From the NCBI GenBank assembly GCA_035439485.1, contig DAORKI010000008.1, positions 1 to 60,673 of the forward strand: 60,673 bases of DNA, given 5' to 3'. The notes under the pieces are model-generated. The model was not told where the DNA came from and ran no database searches. It saw only the letters and a list, made by a program, of their open reading frames with translations. Positions within the stretch are counted from its first letter, which is position 1, and every line of letters starts with the position of its first letter. A program made the translations under genes and the position numbers. Source of the stretch: CAIKXD01 sp035439485. Lineage in GTDB: Bacteria > Bacteroidota > Bacteroidia > UBA4408. Positions 26,683-35,488 of this stretch are shown here, piece by piece.

Positions 26683-27840
26683 TTAAAGTGTTCCTCTTCT
26701 TTCTTGCTCTCGCTCTATTGATTCAAACAAGGCTTTAAAGTTACCGGCACCAAAGCCTTTGGCTCCCATGCGCTGTATAATTTCGTAAAATAAAGTTGGT
26801 CGGTCTTCCACTGGCTTTGTAAATATTTGAAGCAAGTAACCTTCCTCATCAGCATCAACTAAAATGGAGAGTTTTTGTAGTTCTTTAATGTCTTCTTTCA
26901 TAATAGCCATATGAACACCCAATCGGTTTGGAATATCATCATAATAAGCTTGAGGTGGAGGTGGTAAAAATTCTACCCCACGAGCTTTTAATTGAGACAC
27001 AGTTTCAATTATATCATTAGTGGCTAAAGCTAAATGTTGAACACCTGCCCCCTCATAAAAATCAATATACTCTTCAATCTGCGATTTCTTTTTACCTTCG
27101 GCCGGTTCATTGATAGGGAATTTGATTCTACCATTTCCATTACTCATTACCTTGCTCATTAAAGCAGAATATTCAGTAGTAATTTGTTTGTCATCAAAAG
27201 ATAAAAAGTTAACAAAACCCATTACATCCTCATACCATTTAACAGTGGCGTTCATTTGGTTCCAGCCCACATTTCCTACCATATGGTCAATAAATTTTAA
27301 ACCCACTGGGCTTGGATTGTAGTCGCTTTTCCATTCTACAAAACCAGGAAGGAAAGTTCCTTTGTAATTTTTACGTTCAACAAACATGTGCACCGTTTCT
27401 CCATAGGTATAGATACCAGCACGCACCGTTTCTCCATGCTCATCTTTTTCAACAGTGGGTTCCATAAATGATTTTGCACCTCTTTTAGTTGTTTCTTCCC
27501 AAGATTTACGTGCATCTTCAACCCAAAGTGCAATAACTTTAACACCATCTCCATGTTTTTTAACGTGTTCCCCAATAGGTGATTCACTGTTAAGCGCTGT
27601 AGTCAAAACCAAACGAATTTTATCTTGTTTGAGAACATAACTCACACGATCTTTTAATCCAGTCTCCAATCCTGCATAAGCATGTGATTGAAAGCCAAAT
27701 GCTGTTTTATAAAAGTGGGCCGATTGTTTGGCATTGCCCACATAAAATTCTACATAATCGGTACCTAGTAGTGGTAAAAAATCTTGAGCTCCTTCGAAGA
27801 TTTTCTCTAAGCCGTATTCTACGTTTTTTATTTCTTTCAT
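26683..27840 (-). CDS. hppD: 4-hydroxyphenylpyruvate dioxygenase
   Basis: Converts 4-hydroxyphenylpyruvate to homogentisate in tyrosine breakdown; Fe(II) enzyme. Two vicinal-oxygen-chelate halves are present. The iron ligands appear as HMVGNV (His, near residue 180), GVQHLALAT (His, near 260) and EEGYLLQIFTKP (Glu, near 340). 385 aa is the usual length. It lies downstream of hmgA on the same strand, the expected pathway order. A four-helix-bundle gene and repeat arrays separate the two, and only about 14 bp lies between the repeats and this ATG, so its own promoter, if any, must be within the repeats. Confidence 0.96.
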   Translation of the reverse strand: MKEIKNVEYGLEKIFEGAQDFLPLLGTDYVEFYVGNAKQSAHFYKTAFGFQSHAYAGLETGLKDRVSYVLKQDKIRLVLTTALNSESPIGEHVKKHGDGVKVIALWVEDARKSWEETTKRGAKSFMEPTVEKDEHGETVRAGIYTYGETVHMFVERKNYKGTFLPGFVEWKSDYNPSPVGLKFIDHMVGNVGWNQMNATVKWYEDVMGFVNFLSFDDKQITTEYSALMSKVMSNGNGRIKFPINEPAEGKKKSQIEEYIDFYEGAGVQHLALATNDIIETVSQLKARGVEFLPPPPQAYYDDIPNRLGVHMAIMKEDIKELQKLSILVDADEEGYLLQIFTKPVEDRPTLFYEIIQRMGAKGFGAGNFKALFESIEREQERRGTL

Positions 27841-27854
27841 GTTGATTATTTAAT

Positions 27855-27889
27855 GTGCCAATGTGCCAATGAAGCAATGTGCCAATTGG
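27855..27889 (+). repeat. Left octamer array (GTGCCAAT)
   Basis: Four consecutive 8-bp units in exact register: GTGCCAAT, GTGCCAAT, GAAGCAAT, GTGCCAAT, then TGG. The last two belong also to the first 71-bp repeat. A second group in the other 71-bp copy reads GTGCCAAT, GAAGCATT, GTGCCAAT (27945-27968). Confidence 0.85.
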
Positions 27890-28012
27890 TATGACGGTTT
27901 ACTAAATTAAGTGTTAGAGTTATATTTCATTATAATTAATTAATGTGCCAATGAAGCATTGTGCCAATTGGTATGACGGTTTACTATATTAAGTGTTAGA
28001 GTTATATTTCAT
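27860..28012 (+). repeat. 71-bp tandem direct repeat, two copies
   Basis: Copies at 27860-27930 and 27942-28012 differ at only two positions (gaagcaatg/gaagcattg and ctaaat/ctatat). Each starts with the octamers and continues through TTGGTATGACGGTTTACT to TTAGAGTTATATTTCAT. An 11-bp AT-rich spacer lies between. Shortly after the second copy, AATGTACAAATGAA (28023-28036) looks like the degenerate beginning of a third. Confidence 0.9.
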
Positions 28013-28036
28013 TTAATTAATAAATGTACAAATGAA

Positions 28037-28056
28037 ACTCCCGATGCTTCGGGGGT
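28037..28056. repeat. REP-like GC-rich hairpin
   Basis: ACTCCCGA / TTCGGGGT with a TGCT loop (one G-T pair) stands out as GC-rich in an AT-rich gap. Similar CCCGATGC-TTCGGG hairpins recur in Bacteroidota genomes as REP or terminator elements, from general knowledge. Here it sits downstream of the four-helix-bundle gene and could end its transcript, though no T run follows. Confidence 0.55.
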
Positions 28057-28113
28057 GACAATAAGTATAAACTTTTATTTTACATTTTTATCAACACTTT
28101 TTAATTGTTTGTA

Positions 28114-28482
28114 TTAGATTCTTTGTTTTGTTGAATGAATTATTTTAGACATTATTTTAATGATTTCATGAAGTTTATTTAATAGATCATTAGCATTTGG
28201 ATAACCTTCACATTCATTGCACAAAAATAACCAATATTCTAATTCATCTGCTTCTTTTAAAGCTATTTTAAGTTTATGTACAAAGTCGGCATTACTCTCA
28301 GCATTTTGAGCTTCTTTAACATTTGCACCAATACTTTTTCCTGATCTCAATATTTGATTAGCAAATGTAAATTTCCGCTCCTTCTCTAACAATTCAGTAA
28401 ATAAGATAATTTCTTTGGCAAACTCAAAAGTCAGCTTTAAAATAACATTTTCCTTATATTTTTCTTGTTTGGTAAATTCCAT
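28114..28482 (-). CDS. Four-helix-bundle protein (S23 / intervening-sequence family)
   Basis: 122 aa, entirely helical. It has the family's typical sequence: LTFEFAKEIILFTELLEKER in helix 1, FANQILRSGKSIGANVKEAQ in helix 2, FVHKLKIALKEADELEYWL in helix 3, and a final helix. Relatives are found in rRNA intervening sequences and as Avd in diversity-generating retroelements. They form basic pentamers that bind nucleic acid. Here the gene is enclosed by inverted GTGCCAAT arrays and separates hmgA from hppD on the same strand. No reverse transcriptase or variable-repeat target is present, so this is not a DGR. Identity is firm; function here is unknown. Confidence 0.9.
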   Translation of the reverse strand: MEFTKQEKYKENVILKLTFEFAKEIILFTELLEKERKFTFANQILRSGKSIGANVKEAQNAESNADFVHKLKIALKEADELEYWLFLCNECEGYPNANDLLNKLHEIIKIMSKIIHSTKQRI

Positions 28483-28520
28483 TATACTATAGTCATAATT
28501 TAATGCATCATACTAAGGCA

Positions 28521-28568
28521 ATTGGCACAATGCATTATTGGCACATCGTTAAATTGCTTAATTGGCAC
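28521..28568 (-). repeat. Right octamer array, inverted
   Basis: Read on the minus strand, six 8-bp units in perfect register: GTGCCAAT, TAAGCAAT, TTAACGAT, GTGCCAAT, AATGCATT, GTGCCAAT. Three are exact matches to the left-end octamer. The array begins at the hmgA stop codon and ends 38 bp before the four-helix-bundle start codon. Confidence 0.8.
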
Positions 28569-28570
28569 AT

Positions 28571-29728
28571 TTATTCCACCCAACTCTTATAATATTTACC
28601 ATCATCAATTTGCATAGCTTGTTTGGTTACTTGTAATGGCCTAAAAGTGTCTATCATTACGGCTAATTCTTGAGTTTCTTTGTGTCCAATACTTCTTTCC
28701 ATAGCACCTGGCGCTGGCCCATGTGGAATGCCTTTTGGGTGCAAGGTGATATGACCTTGCTCTATATTATTTCTGCTCATAAAATCACCATCTACATAAT
28801 ACAACACTTCATCACTATCAATGTTACTATGATTGTATGGTGCAGGAATTGATTGTGGGTGATAATCGTACAACCTTGGGCAAAATGAACATACCACAAA
28901 TGCTGGCGTTTCAAACGTTTGATGAACCGGTGGCGGTTGATGCACTCTTCCTGTTATAGGTTCAAAATTATGTATGCTAAAACCCCAAGGGAAATTATAG
29001 CCATCCCATCCAACAACATCAAAAGGGTGAGTAGCATATACTACTTCATGAATCATTCCTTCTTTTTTGATTTTTACAATAAAATCTCCTTTTTGGTTGT
29101 ATGTTTCTAATTCGGTAGGCAATTTAAAATCACGTTCACAAAATGGTGAATGCTCCAATAATTGACCTGATGAACTCTTATACCTTTTAGGAGTATAAAG
29201 AGCGTGAATTGTTTCTAAATACAATAAGCGATTATCATCGGATTCAAATTCGATTTGATAAATCATACCACGTGGAATGATTAAATAATCACCATATTCG
29301 AAATCAATATTTCCCATAAAGGTTCTTAATTTACCTTTTCCCTTATGCACAAAAAGCATTTCATCGGCATCAGCATTTTTGTAAAAATAATTGGTTAAAC
29401 TTTCCTTTGGAGCAGCTAATCCAATAATACAATCGTTATTAAGCAACAATGCTTTTCGGCTGGCTAAAAAATCTTTTTCAGGTGTAATTTCAAAACCTTT
29501 TAGTAATAATGATTTAATATTTTTATCGATTGCAATTTCGGGTCTTACATCATAAGATTTTAAAATTTCTTTTACTTGAGTTGGGCGGTTAACATGATAA
29601 AGTAATGATGAATGACTATTGAAACCTTCGGTACCAAAGAGTTGTTCATACTGATGTTGGCCATTTTCATTTTTAAAAATGGTATGTCGCTTTTGCGGAA
29701 ACTTTCCTAAACGATGATAAATAGGCAT
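28571..29728 (-). CDS. hmgA: Homogentisate 1,2-dioxygenase
   Basis: Opens the ring of homogentisate to maleylacetoacetate. 385 aa, the short bacterial form (mammalian enzymes are about 445). Cupin-like core with conserved GRVHQPPPVHQTFETP, the iron-ligand region HSNIDSDEVLYYVDG (Glu) and HPKGIPHGPAPG (His) near the C-terminus. It is the first gene of a minus-strand unit continuing through the four-helix-bundle gene to hppD. A likely promoter lies just upstream. Fumarylacetoacetase and maleylacetoacetate isomerase are not in the window. Confidence 0.95.
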   Translation of the reverse strand: MPIYHRLGKFPQKRHTIFKNENGQHQYEQLFGTEGFNSHSSLLYHVNRPTQVKEILKSYDVRPEIAIDKNIKSLLLKGFEITPEKDFLASRKALLLNNDCIIGLAAPKESLTNYFYKNADADEMLFVHKGKGKLRTFMGNIDFEYGDYLIIPRGMIYQIEFESDDNRLLYLETIHALYTPKRYKSSSGQLLEHSPFCERDFKLPTELETYNQKGDFIVKIKKEGMIHEVVYATHPFDVVGWDGYNFPWGFSIHNFEPITGRVHQPPPVHQTFETPAFVVCSFCPRLYDYHPQSIPAPYNHSNIDSDEVLYYVDGDFMSRNNIEQGHITLHPKGIPHGPAPGAMERSIGHKETQELAVMIDTFRPLQVTKQAMQIDDGKYYKSWVE

Positions 29729-29744
29729 ATATTAATATTTTGTT

Positions 29745-29779
29745 CAAAATTAAAAAATATTGCAATATCTCTTTGCAAA
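29745..29779 (-). promoter_or_regulatory. Probable hmgA promoter
   Basis: On the minus strand TTTG (29776-29779) is followed after 23 nt by TAATTTTG (29745-29752), an exact -7 match with the spacer at the long end of the known range. It ends 16 bp before the hmgA ATG. Confidence 0.5.
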
Positions 29780-29804
29780 ATTTTATGAATTGGATTTTCT
29801 TGAA

Positions 29805-32800
29805 TTAATGTAATATAACTTTATATAAATGTTTGTTTTCTTCGACTGTAAAAATTAAATTGTAGTTGCCTTTGCTTAAATTTAATGTTGAAATTTTACC
29901 CACATTGTTTTCAATTGTTCCTGAAAGTAATAATCTACCATTTGATTCAAACATTTCATATTTAAGTTTATTGTATTCGCTCACAATTGTAATATCTTCG
30001 CCAACTTTTTGTGGATTTGGATATATCATAATTTTTTGAGGGATTGCTCTAAATAAGACTGATTTAATCTCACTAAAAACAATCTCACCAGTTGAATACA
30101 CAAGTTTAATTCTGTATTCATTTAAACCTCGTTGTGGATATTTATCAATGCACTGATAATTTGTTGAAACGCCTGAGTTCCCCGTTGCTTTTATGGAATC
30201 TATAGTAATAAATCCTTTACCAGAAAATCTTCTCTCTACAAAGAAATGAGAGGTGTTATTTTCCTTGCCCGTGGTCCAATTTAATAAGGCGGTTCCTTCT
30301 TTATATGGACTTGCAGAAAAACTAAACCAGTTGCTTGAAGTTGGATTAAGCATATTAGCACCAATCGCAAATTGTCCAGATTGGTAAACACTGTTTCCTG
30401 TTTCAAAAGTAATTTTGTTATTAGGTAGAGTTCCAATACATACATCTGCCTGATCAATTGGCTCGCCCCAAACGGGTCCGTCAGCATTTGTTTTTCGAGT
30501 GTATAATTTGTTTTTATTACAGTTGGGCAAATTAATTCCAGTACGTTCAAATTCTACTGAGATAAGCGTATCAAATTCAATATTGCTTCCATAATTTTCA
30601 ATTATCCAATAAGTGGTTGAAGTGCTATCAGGTTGCGATGGCGTTACATCTGGTTGAAGGTTAATACGTGTGACGCAAACTTCTCCATTGGGCAAAATTA
30701 CACCTCCAAAATTGGAAATTAACCCTGTATTTCCAAAGCTATTACTTCCTGTATTATTAATGTTTAATCGTTGGCTAACTCCCCCTCCAACAGGCGCTGT
30801 AGATGTTGTTCTACTAGAACCACCTGCTAAAGAAATGTGGTTAATTCCAGATTTATCGTAAGCAATCCCATTACTTTCGTTGAACTGTAAGTATGTGACC
30901 AATGTTGAATCAATATTTGGCTTTTTAGTTAAATGCATTAATTCTCTAATTTCATTTTGAGAAAGGGCTCTATTGTATATGCATACTTCATCAATTAATC
31001 CATTGAATGTTCTTGAACTTCCCCAAGGATCTTTGCCAAGTACTAAAGGCGAATCAAATGCTTCAATATTATGATTATCATTATTGGTATACCCAACCCC
31101 ATTCAAATAAATTGTGGCTGAAGTTGGAGTAACTACCAATGCCACATGAGCCCATTCATTTTCATTAATAATTGGACCTGCATCCCAACCCCATTTATCG
31201 CCATCCCAATGATAACCAATTTGACCACCATTGTCCCTAAAATTAATACCAGTGGTGGTAGAGCCACCTCTAAAAAATAATATGCCAGCCCAATCTGCCT
31301 GCGGCCCATTCAACTTAATCCACGCACTCATGGTAACAGTATTAGAATTTAAAAATAATGGGTTATTGCATGCTCCAAACTGACCCGCACTTGCAATGTC
31401 GAGTGCGTTACCTGGGATGGAATCTGCATTGCATTCGTTGGTAATTGTAATGTAATTTGCATATGTAATTGAATCAGAACCTAAGCTATCGGTCACTACT
31501 AATGACACTTGATAACTACCCACACTACCAAACACCACTTGTACTTGTTCTTGATTTAAAGGTGTGTTGAATGCAGGTGCAGGAGTAATTTGCCAGCTCC
31601 AAGTAGCACCAGATTGGTATTGTGACGAATAATCGGAAAGTAAAAAAGTATCTCTTAAACATCCAGAGCTTTGTTTATCAACTGTGATTTGTGCGATTGG
31701 TGCACCTATTTCATATAAAGGAGCTTCCCAAACACTGCGATTTGAAGCATTTCTAATTTTACCACCTTTATACCAAGGAACCATAGCCAAGCTAGAGGTT
31801 AATGCAGGTAAATGATTGTTATATAATTCCCAATCTGGCATTAAATTATTTCTATAAAATACTGTTTTATTAGTACCTAAATAAACACCCCCATCAGTAC
31901 CTCTTTGAAAAACAATTGACTGAATAGTTTGATTATCTAAAGCAGCAGTAGTAATATTATTCCATGTTGAACCACCATCAATAGTTTTATAAATTTTGTT
32001 GCCATTGCTACTTGTATTCCCTGTTAAAATTGCTGCCCATAAATTATCAGAATGATGCACATCAAGGGTAATATCTATTTGCGAACTACTATTTGAAGGA
32101 AGCACACTGCTTGGTATTGAAATATTTGTCCAGTTAACACCTCCATCAATTGTTTTTTGAATTTGACGTGCACCACTTACTGGTGAGTATACTACATATA
32201 TTTTATTTGGGTCATCAAAAGCAATCTCGATATCTGTAACATCACCAGTTCCAAAGCTTTTTATCGAGGTCCATGAAATTCCGTCATCATTGGAGCGCCA
32301 CAATACACCATCAACTCCTGAATAAACGGTTGAAAAACATGTAGGATGCCACACTAATGGACATGAAAAACCTAAAAAATAGGAAGCATTGGGTTGTTTT
32401 TCGAATGGATAATTAATAAAAGGATCAGTTCTTGTTGCTGGTACTTTATCTTTACGTGAATCATTATAAACCCATTTGTTATAACCTGGATTTACAAAAC
32501 CTCTGAAGCCATCTGCCGACCCAGTATATGAAATCCAACCGTTTTCATAAACATTATTATTTTTTAGTAAATGACTGTTATGATATGTGCCACCTAACAT
32601 AATGTTACCATCTTTAAATCCAGCGCCAAATCCCCAGAAATCTGTACCAGCAATTCCTAATTGTCTTCTATTAAAACTCGTTAAACCTGAATCTTCTGAA
32701 AGAAAAATTCCACCATCGCAGGCTACCCAAACTTCATTGTTGTATATTCTAATGTCATGAATGTCTGCATGCACATATTTATCATTATCAGGTTCTGACC

Positions 32801-34181
32801 AACTATTAACGCAAGTAAAAGAACTACCTGCATCAGTACTTATCCACTGCATTATACCTGCAACATGCACTTTATCAGGATTTATTTGGTCAGCGGCAAT
32901 AGCTAAGTCATAATAATATTGCCCACCATCATCAGTTCCATCATCAGCGTAACCCATTACATTCACATTATCAACTGCAGCCAACCCACCTGGGCCAGAT
33001 CCGCAACAGTAATGTGTCCATGTTTCTCCTGCATCTTCACTTCTATAAAAACCAAATAATCCTTCGCCACCTCCAAATTTTCCAGTCAGAATTGCATATA
33101 CCCTGTTTGGAGCAGCTGGAGTTACGGCTATTTCGGCCCTTCTTTGATGATTTGCTCCTGTTATTGTACTTGCTGATGATGGCCATAAATTTATAGGATT
33201 AAAGGAATTTCCCCCATCTATTGATTTGTAAAACTGAGTGAGTTTATTGTTTCCACCTACTAATTTTGAATTGTAAATAGCATAAACAATGTTAGTGTCA
33301 GTAGGATGTAATTCAATATCCCCAAAATACTCATTTGTGCCTGGACTTGAAACTAATTGATTCCATGTTGTTCCACCATCTAAAGTACCGTACAGACCAA
33401 AGTTAGTGCTTGCAAAGAGCTTTTGTTCATGCCCTGGAACCATCACAATACTATAAACTTTGTGGAAATTACTATTGAATGCAGCATCACCAGTTTCAAA
33501 CCAATTTACACCACCATCAATAGTTTTATAAATTCTTCCATTGCCACCGGCATAAATAACGTCAGTATTGTTAAACTGTATTTCCACAGCATTGCATTCT
33601 CCAATTAATAAATTTTCTGTTAATGGAACCCAATTTAATCCTTTATCTATAGTTTTGTAAACGCCAGCATTAGCAGTACCTGCAACTAAAAAGTTGGGAT
33701 TACTAGCACTTTTTTCAATGGTGTACACATGTGCAGCTCCTGGCGCATGACTTCTTCCATTTGCATCTTTATCAAAATCAAAAGGTCCAATACAGCTCCA
33801 TTCTGATCCCGGTCCAAAGGAGCTTTGTCGCGAATTTATTTGCTGTTGATAGGCATTATTAATTTGATCATGCTGTTGACGATTAGGGTATACAACATTA
33901 CCATTGTCATCAACTAAATTTTGAACATAGTGCACCCATCTTTTATAATATTGGGTATGTTCATTTTTTTCAAAAGGATGCGTTTGGTAGTGATTCTCAT
34001 ACAATTTTTTTACCAAGTATAAATTTGGATTTGACTTATACATCTCCTTAGCCCAAGTTGGCAAGCTGCCATCATTACTATTTCCGTATGGGCTTTCAAC
34101 ATGCACCGCCTTTTGAGCACATAAAACAAATGGAAAGCTAAATAGAAAAATGAAAATAAATCTTGATTTTAATAAATACAT
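29805..34181 (-). CDS. Secreted Asp-box, PKD and LamG protein with T9SS sorting domain
   Basis: About 1458 aa from the ATG giving signal peptide MYLLKSRFIFIFLFSF (cleavage near LCAQ). An upstream ATG adds 17 residues before the signal and is rejected. At least nine Asp-box motifs (for example TIDGGVNW, SEDAGETW, SNDDGISW) span about residues 185-810 and imply two sialidase/VPS10-like propellers. A PKD domain (about 825-910), a LamG lectin-like domain (about 915-1080, with EWAHVALVVTPTSATIYLNG and GLIDEVCIYNRALSQNE) and a T9SS domain (last 75 residues, starting IYPNPQKVGED) follow. No sialidase catalytic set is recognised. Probably a surface glycan-binding or adhesion protein. Confidence 0.88.
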   Translation of the reverse strand: MYLLKSRFIFIFLFSFPFVLCAQKAVHVESPYGNSNDGSLPTWAKEMYKSNPNLYLVKKLYENHYQTHPFEKNEHTQYYKRWVHYVQNLVDDNGNVVYPNRQQHDQINNAYQQQINSRQSSFGPGSEWSCIGPFDFDKDANGRSHAPGAAHVYTIEKSASNPNFLVAGTANAGVYKTIDKGLNWVPLTENLLIGECNAVEIQFNNTDVIYAGGNGRIYKTIDGGVNWFETGDAAFNSNFHKVYSIVMVPGHEQKLFASTNFGLYGTLDGGTTWNQLVSSPGTNEYFGDIELHPTDTNIVYAIYNSKLVGGNNKLTQFYKSIDGGNSFNPINLWPSSASTITGANHQRRAEIAVTPAAPNRVYAILTGKFGGGEGLFGFYRSEDAGETWTHYCCGSGPGGLAAVDNVNVMGYADDGTDDGGQYYYDLAIAADQINPDKVHVAGIMQWISTDAGSSFTCVNSWSEPDNDKYVHADIHDIRIYNNEVWVACDGGIFLSEDSGLTSFNRRQLGIAGTDFWGFGAGFKDGNIMLGGTYHNSHLLKNNNVYENGWISYTGSADGFRGFVNPGYNKWVYNDSRKDKVPATRTDPFINYPFEKQPNASYFLGFSCPLVWHPTCFSTVYSGVDGVLWRSNDDGISWTSIKSFGTGDVTDIEIAFDDPNKIYVVYSPVSGARQIQKTIDGGVNWTNISIPSSVLPSNSSSQIDITLDVHHSDNLWAAILTGNTSSNGNKIYKTIDGGSTWNNITTAALDNQTIQSIVFQRGTDGGVYLGTNKTVFYRNNLMPDWELYNNHLPALTSSLAMVPWYKGGKIRNASNRSVWEAPLYEIGAPIAQITVDKQSSGCLRDTFLLSDYSSQYQSGATWSWQITPAPAFNTPLNQEQVQVVFGSVGSYQVSLVVTDSLGSDSITYANYITITNECNADSIPGNALDIASAGQFGACNNPLFLNSNTVTMSAWIKLNGPQADWAGILFFRGGSTTTGINFRDNGGQIGYHWDGDKWGWDAGPIINENEWAHVALVVTPTSATIYLNGVGYTNNDNHNIEAFDSPLVLGKDPWGSSRTFNGLIDEVCIYNRALSQNEIRELMHLTKKPNIDSTLVTYLQFNESNGIAYDKSGINHISLAGGSSRTTSTAPVGGGVSQRLNINNTGSNSFGNTGLISNFGGVILPNGEVCVTRINLQPDVTPSQPDSTSTTYWIIENYGSNIEFDTLISVEFERTGINLPNCNKNKLYTRKTNADGPVWGEPIDQADVCIGTLPNNKITFETGNSVYQSGQFAIGANMLNPTSSNWFSFSASPYKEGTALLNWTTGKENNTSHFFVERRFSGKGFITIDSIKATGNSGVSTNYQCIDKYPQRGLNEYRIKLVYSTGEIVFSEIKSVLFRAIPQKIMIYPNPQKVGEDITIVSEYNKLKYEMFESNGRLLLSGTIENNVGKISTLNLSKGNYNLIFTVEENKHLYKVILH

Positions 34182-34421
34182 TGCAAGTGATTTTTTGCAC
34201 GAATCTACAAAATAATAACAGGAAAATGTCACATTTATGTCTACAGATATATTAAAGCAATTTTGGTATGAAAATTAATAATAGAAACATTTTTTGACAT
34301 AAGATCATTGTATCATTTCATTCAAGCGATTAAAATTACCTATGAAAATTGATGTAAAAAAAGAATTCAATAGTTCAAAATTGAATTTCATTTTATGGAA
34401 TATCTTAATCATAAATTAGTT

Positions 34422-34429
34422 TATATTTG
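34422..34429 (+). promoter_or_regulatory. -7 box of the six-gene signalling operon
   Basis: TATATTTG is an exact TAnnTTTG match placed 24 nt before the ATG of the barrel gene. No clear -33 is present. An 8-bp inverted repeat AATTCAAT/ATTGAATT (34364-34387) lies upstream and might bind a regulator, though such AT-rich palindromes arise by chance. The box covers a possible TTG start at 34427, which helps exclude that start. Confidence 0.45.
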
Positions 34430-34453
34430 CTTTCTAATATTTCTCCTTATTTT

Positions 34454-35488
34454 ATGAAAAAACAAATAAGAATGTTATGGTTTGCAATTTTGATTTCCAT
34501 AACATATACATCAGAAATGATGGCACAAATTACCAATACCCAAATTAAAGGATTTGTGGATGTGTTAGGTAGTTATCAAAAGGAAAAGGGTTCTTTTTCT
34601 TTGGGTGAGCAAGACTTGTTTATTACCTCAGATTTGAGCGATAGAGTTTCATTTTTAGGGGAAAGTGTTTTTAAATACTCGGCTACATCCCCAACTTTAT
34701 TTGATGTAAGTATTGAAAGAATTATTTTAAAATACAATTATAAAGGAAATCATAATTTTTTAGCTGGTAAACACCATACTCCGCTTAATTATTGGAATGA
34801 TACATATCATCATGGACGTGTGTTTTTCCCCACTATTTTTCGTCCATTAATGTTTAATTCAGGTATTATTCCTTTACACACTACAGGGGTAAGTTTGCAA
34901 GGTTTGAATCTAGGTAAATTGAAGTTTGGATATGATATTATGGTTGGTAATGGTTTAGGTTCAAATGATGTACTTGATAACAATATATATAAGTCCATCA
35001 CTGCTGCATTCCATATTAAACCAATTGATGGTTTAAGAATTGGTGCATCTTATTATAGAGATATTCTTTCGTCAAATGCCTTATCAACTCATTTGCATGG
35101 CGGGACTGTAAACCAGTTATCCAAATCACTTACCCAAGAACTAATGACGGGTTCTGTTGCCTATTTTAAAGGCAAGTATGAATTTTTAAGTGAAGGCACC
35201 ATAGCCATTAATAATACAGATAGCACTGGTAGGGCCCAAAGCGCTATCATGTATGCTTATGCTGGATATAGAGTTAAGGATAAATATATTCCTTATGTAA
35301 GATTTGATTGGTCGGAGTTTGCAAGAAATGAAATTTACTTCCTTAAGGATAATACCACTTCATACTTAATTGGTTTTAGATATCAAATTAATTATTTAGC
35401 AGTGGTCAAATTTGAATATGAGCACAGCAAATCTGCGCGTGCTGGAATGGTAGATAAATATACAGCTCAATTTGCAATAGGATTTTAA
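34454..35488 (+). CDS. Outer-membrane beta-barrel / porin-like protein
   Basis: About 344 aa. Signal peptide MKKQIRMLWFAILISITYTS with cleavage near MMAQ. The mature protein is a run of amphipathic beta strands ending in a phenylalanine (QFAIGF), the usual end of outer-membrane barrels. AGKHHTPLNYWNDTYHHGR is the most distinctive internal segment. It overlaps the mini PstS-like gene by one base (TAATG) and heads an operon with two histidine kinases, so it probably admits or recognises the same ligand the kinases report on. The substrate is unknown. Confidence 0.78.
   Translation: MKKQIRMLWFAILISITYTSEMMAQITNTQIKGFVDVLGSYQKEKGSFSLGEQDLFITSDLSDRVSFLGESVFKYSATSPTLFDVSIERIILKYNYKGNHNFLAGKHHTPLNYWNDTYHHGRVFFPTIFRPLMFNSGIIPLHTTGVSLQGLNLGKLKFGYDIMVGNGLGSNDVLDNNIYKSITAAFHIKPIDGLRIGASYYRDILSSNALSTHLHGGTVNQLSKSLTQELMTGSVAYFKGKYEFLSEGTIAINNTDSTGRAQSAIMYAYAGYRVKDKYIPYVRFDWSEFARNEIYFLKDNTTSYLIGFRYQINYLAVVKFEYEHSKSARAGMVDKYTAQFAIGF

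Larger units (their letters stand above)
27853..28570. mobile_element. Putative octamer-repeat / four-helix-bundle cassette
   Basis: The whole interval between hppD and hmgA behaves as one unit: GTGCCAAT arrays at both ends in opposite orientation, a 71-bp direct repeat on the left, a REP-like hairpin, and a single S23/IVP-family gene. The right array begins directly after the hmgA stop codon and the left array ends about 14 bp before the hppD start. No transposase or tyrosine recombinase gene is inside. Interpretation as an inserted cassette is inference from the bracketed layout inside a normally tight pathway operon. Confidence 0.45.

Noticed and set aside
27860..28012. Direct repeats considered as a CRISPR array
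   Set aside because: Only two copies of 71 bp with an 11-bp AT spacer, no unique 30-40 bp spacers and no cas genes.
28114..28482. Diversity-generating retroelement accessory (Avd) reading of the four-helix-bundle gene
   Set aside because: No reverse transcriptase, template repeat or variable-repeat target gene is present in the window.
34364..34387. AATTCAAT/ATTGAATT inverted repeat as an operator
   Set aside because: Eight-bp AT-only palindromes are expected by chance in this composition; kept only as a remark in the promoter entry.
34427..34453. TTG start nine codons upstream for the barrel gene
   Set aside because: The TTG lies within the TATATTTG -7 box, so it would not be transcribed; the ATG at 34454 also starts a proper signal peptide.
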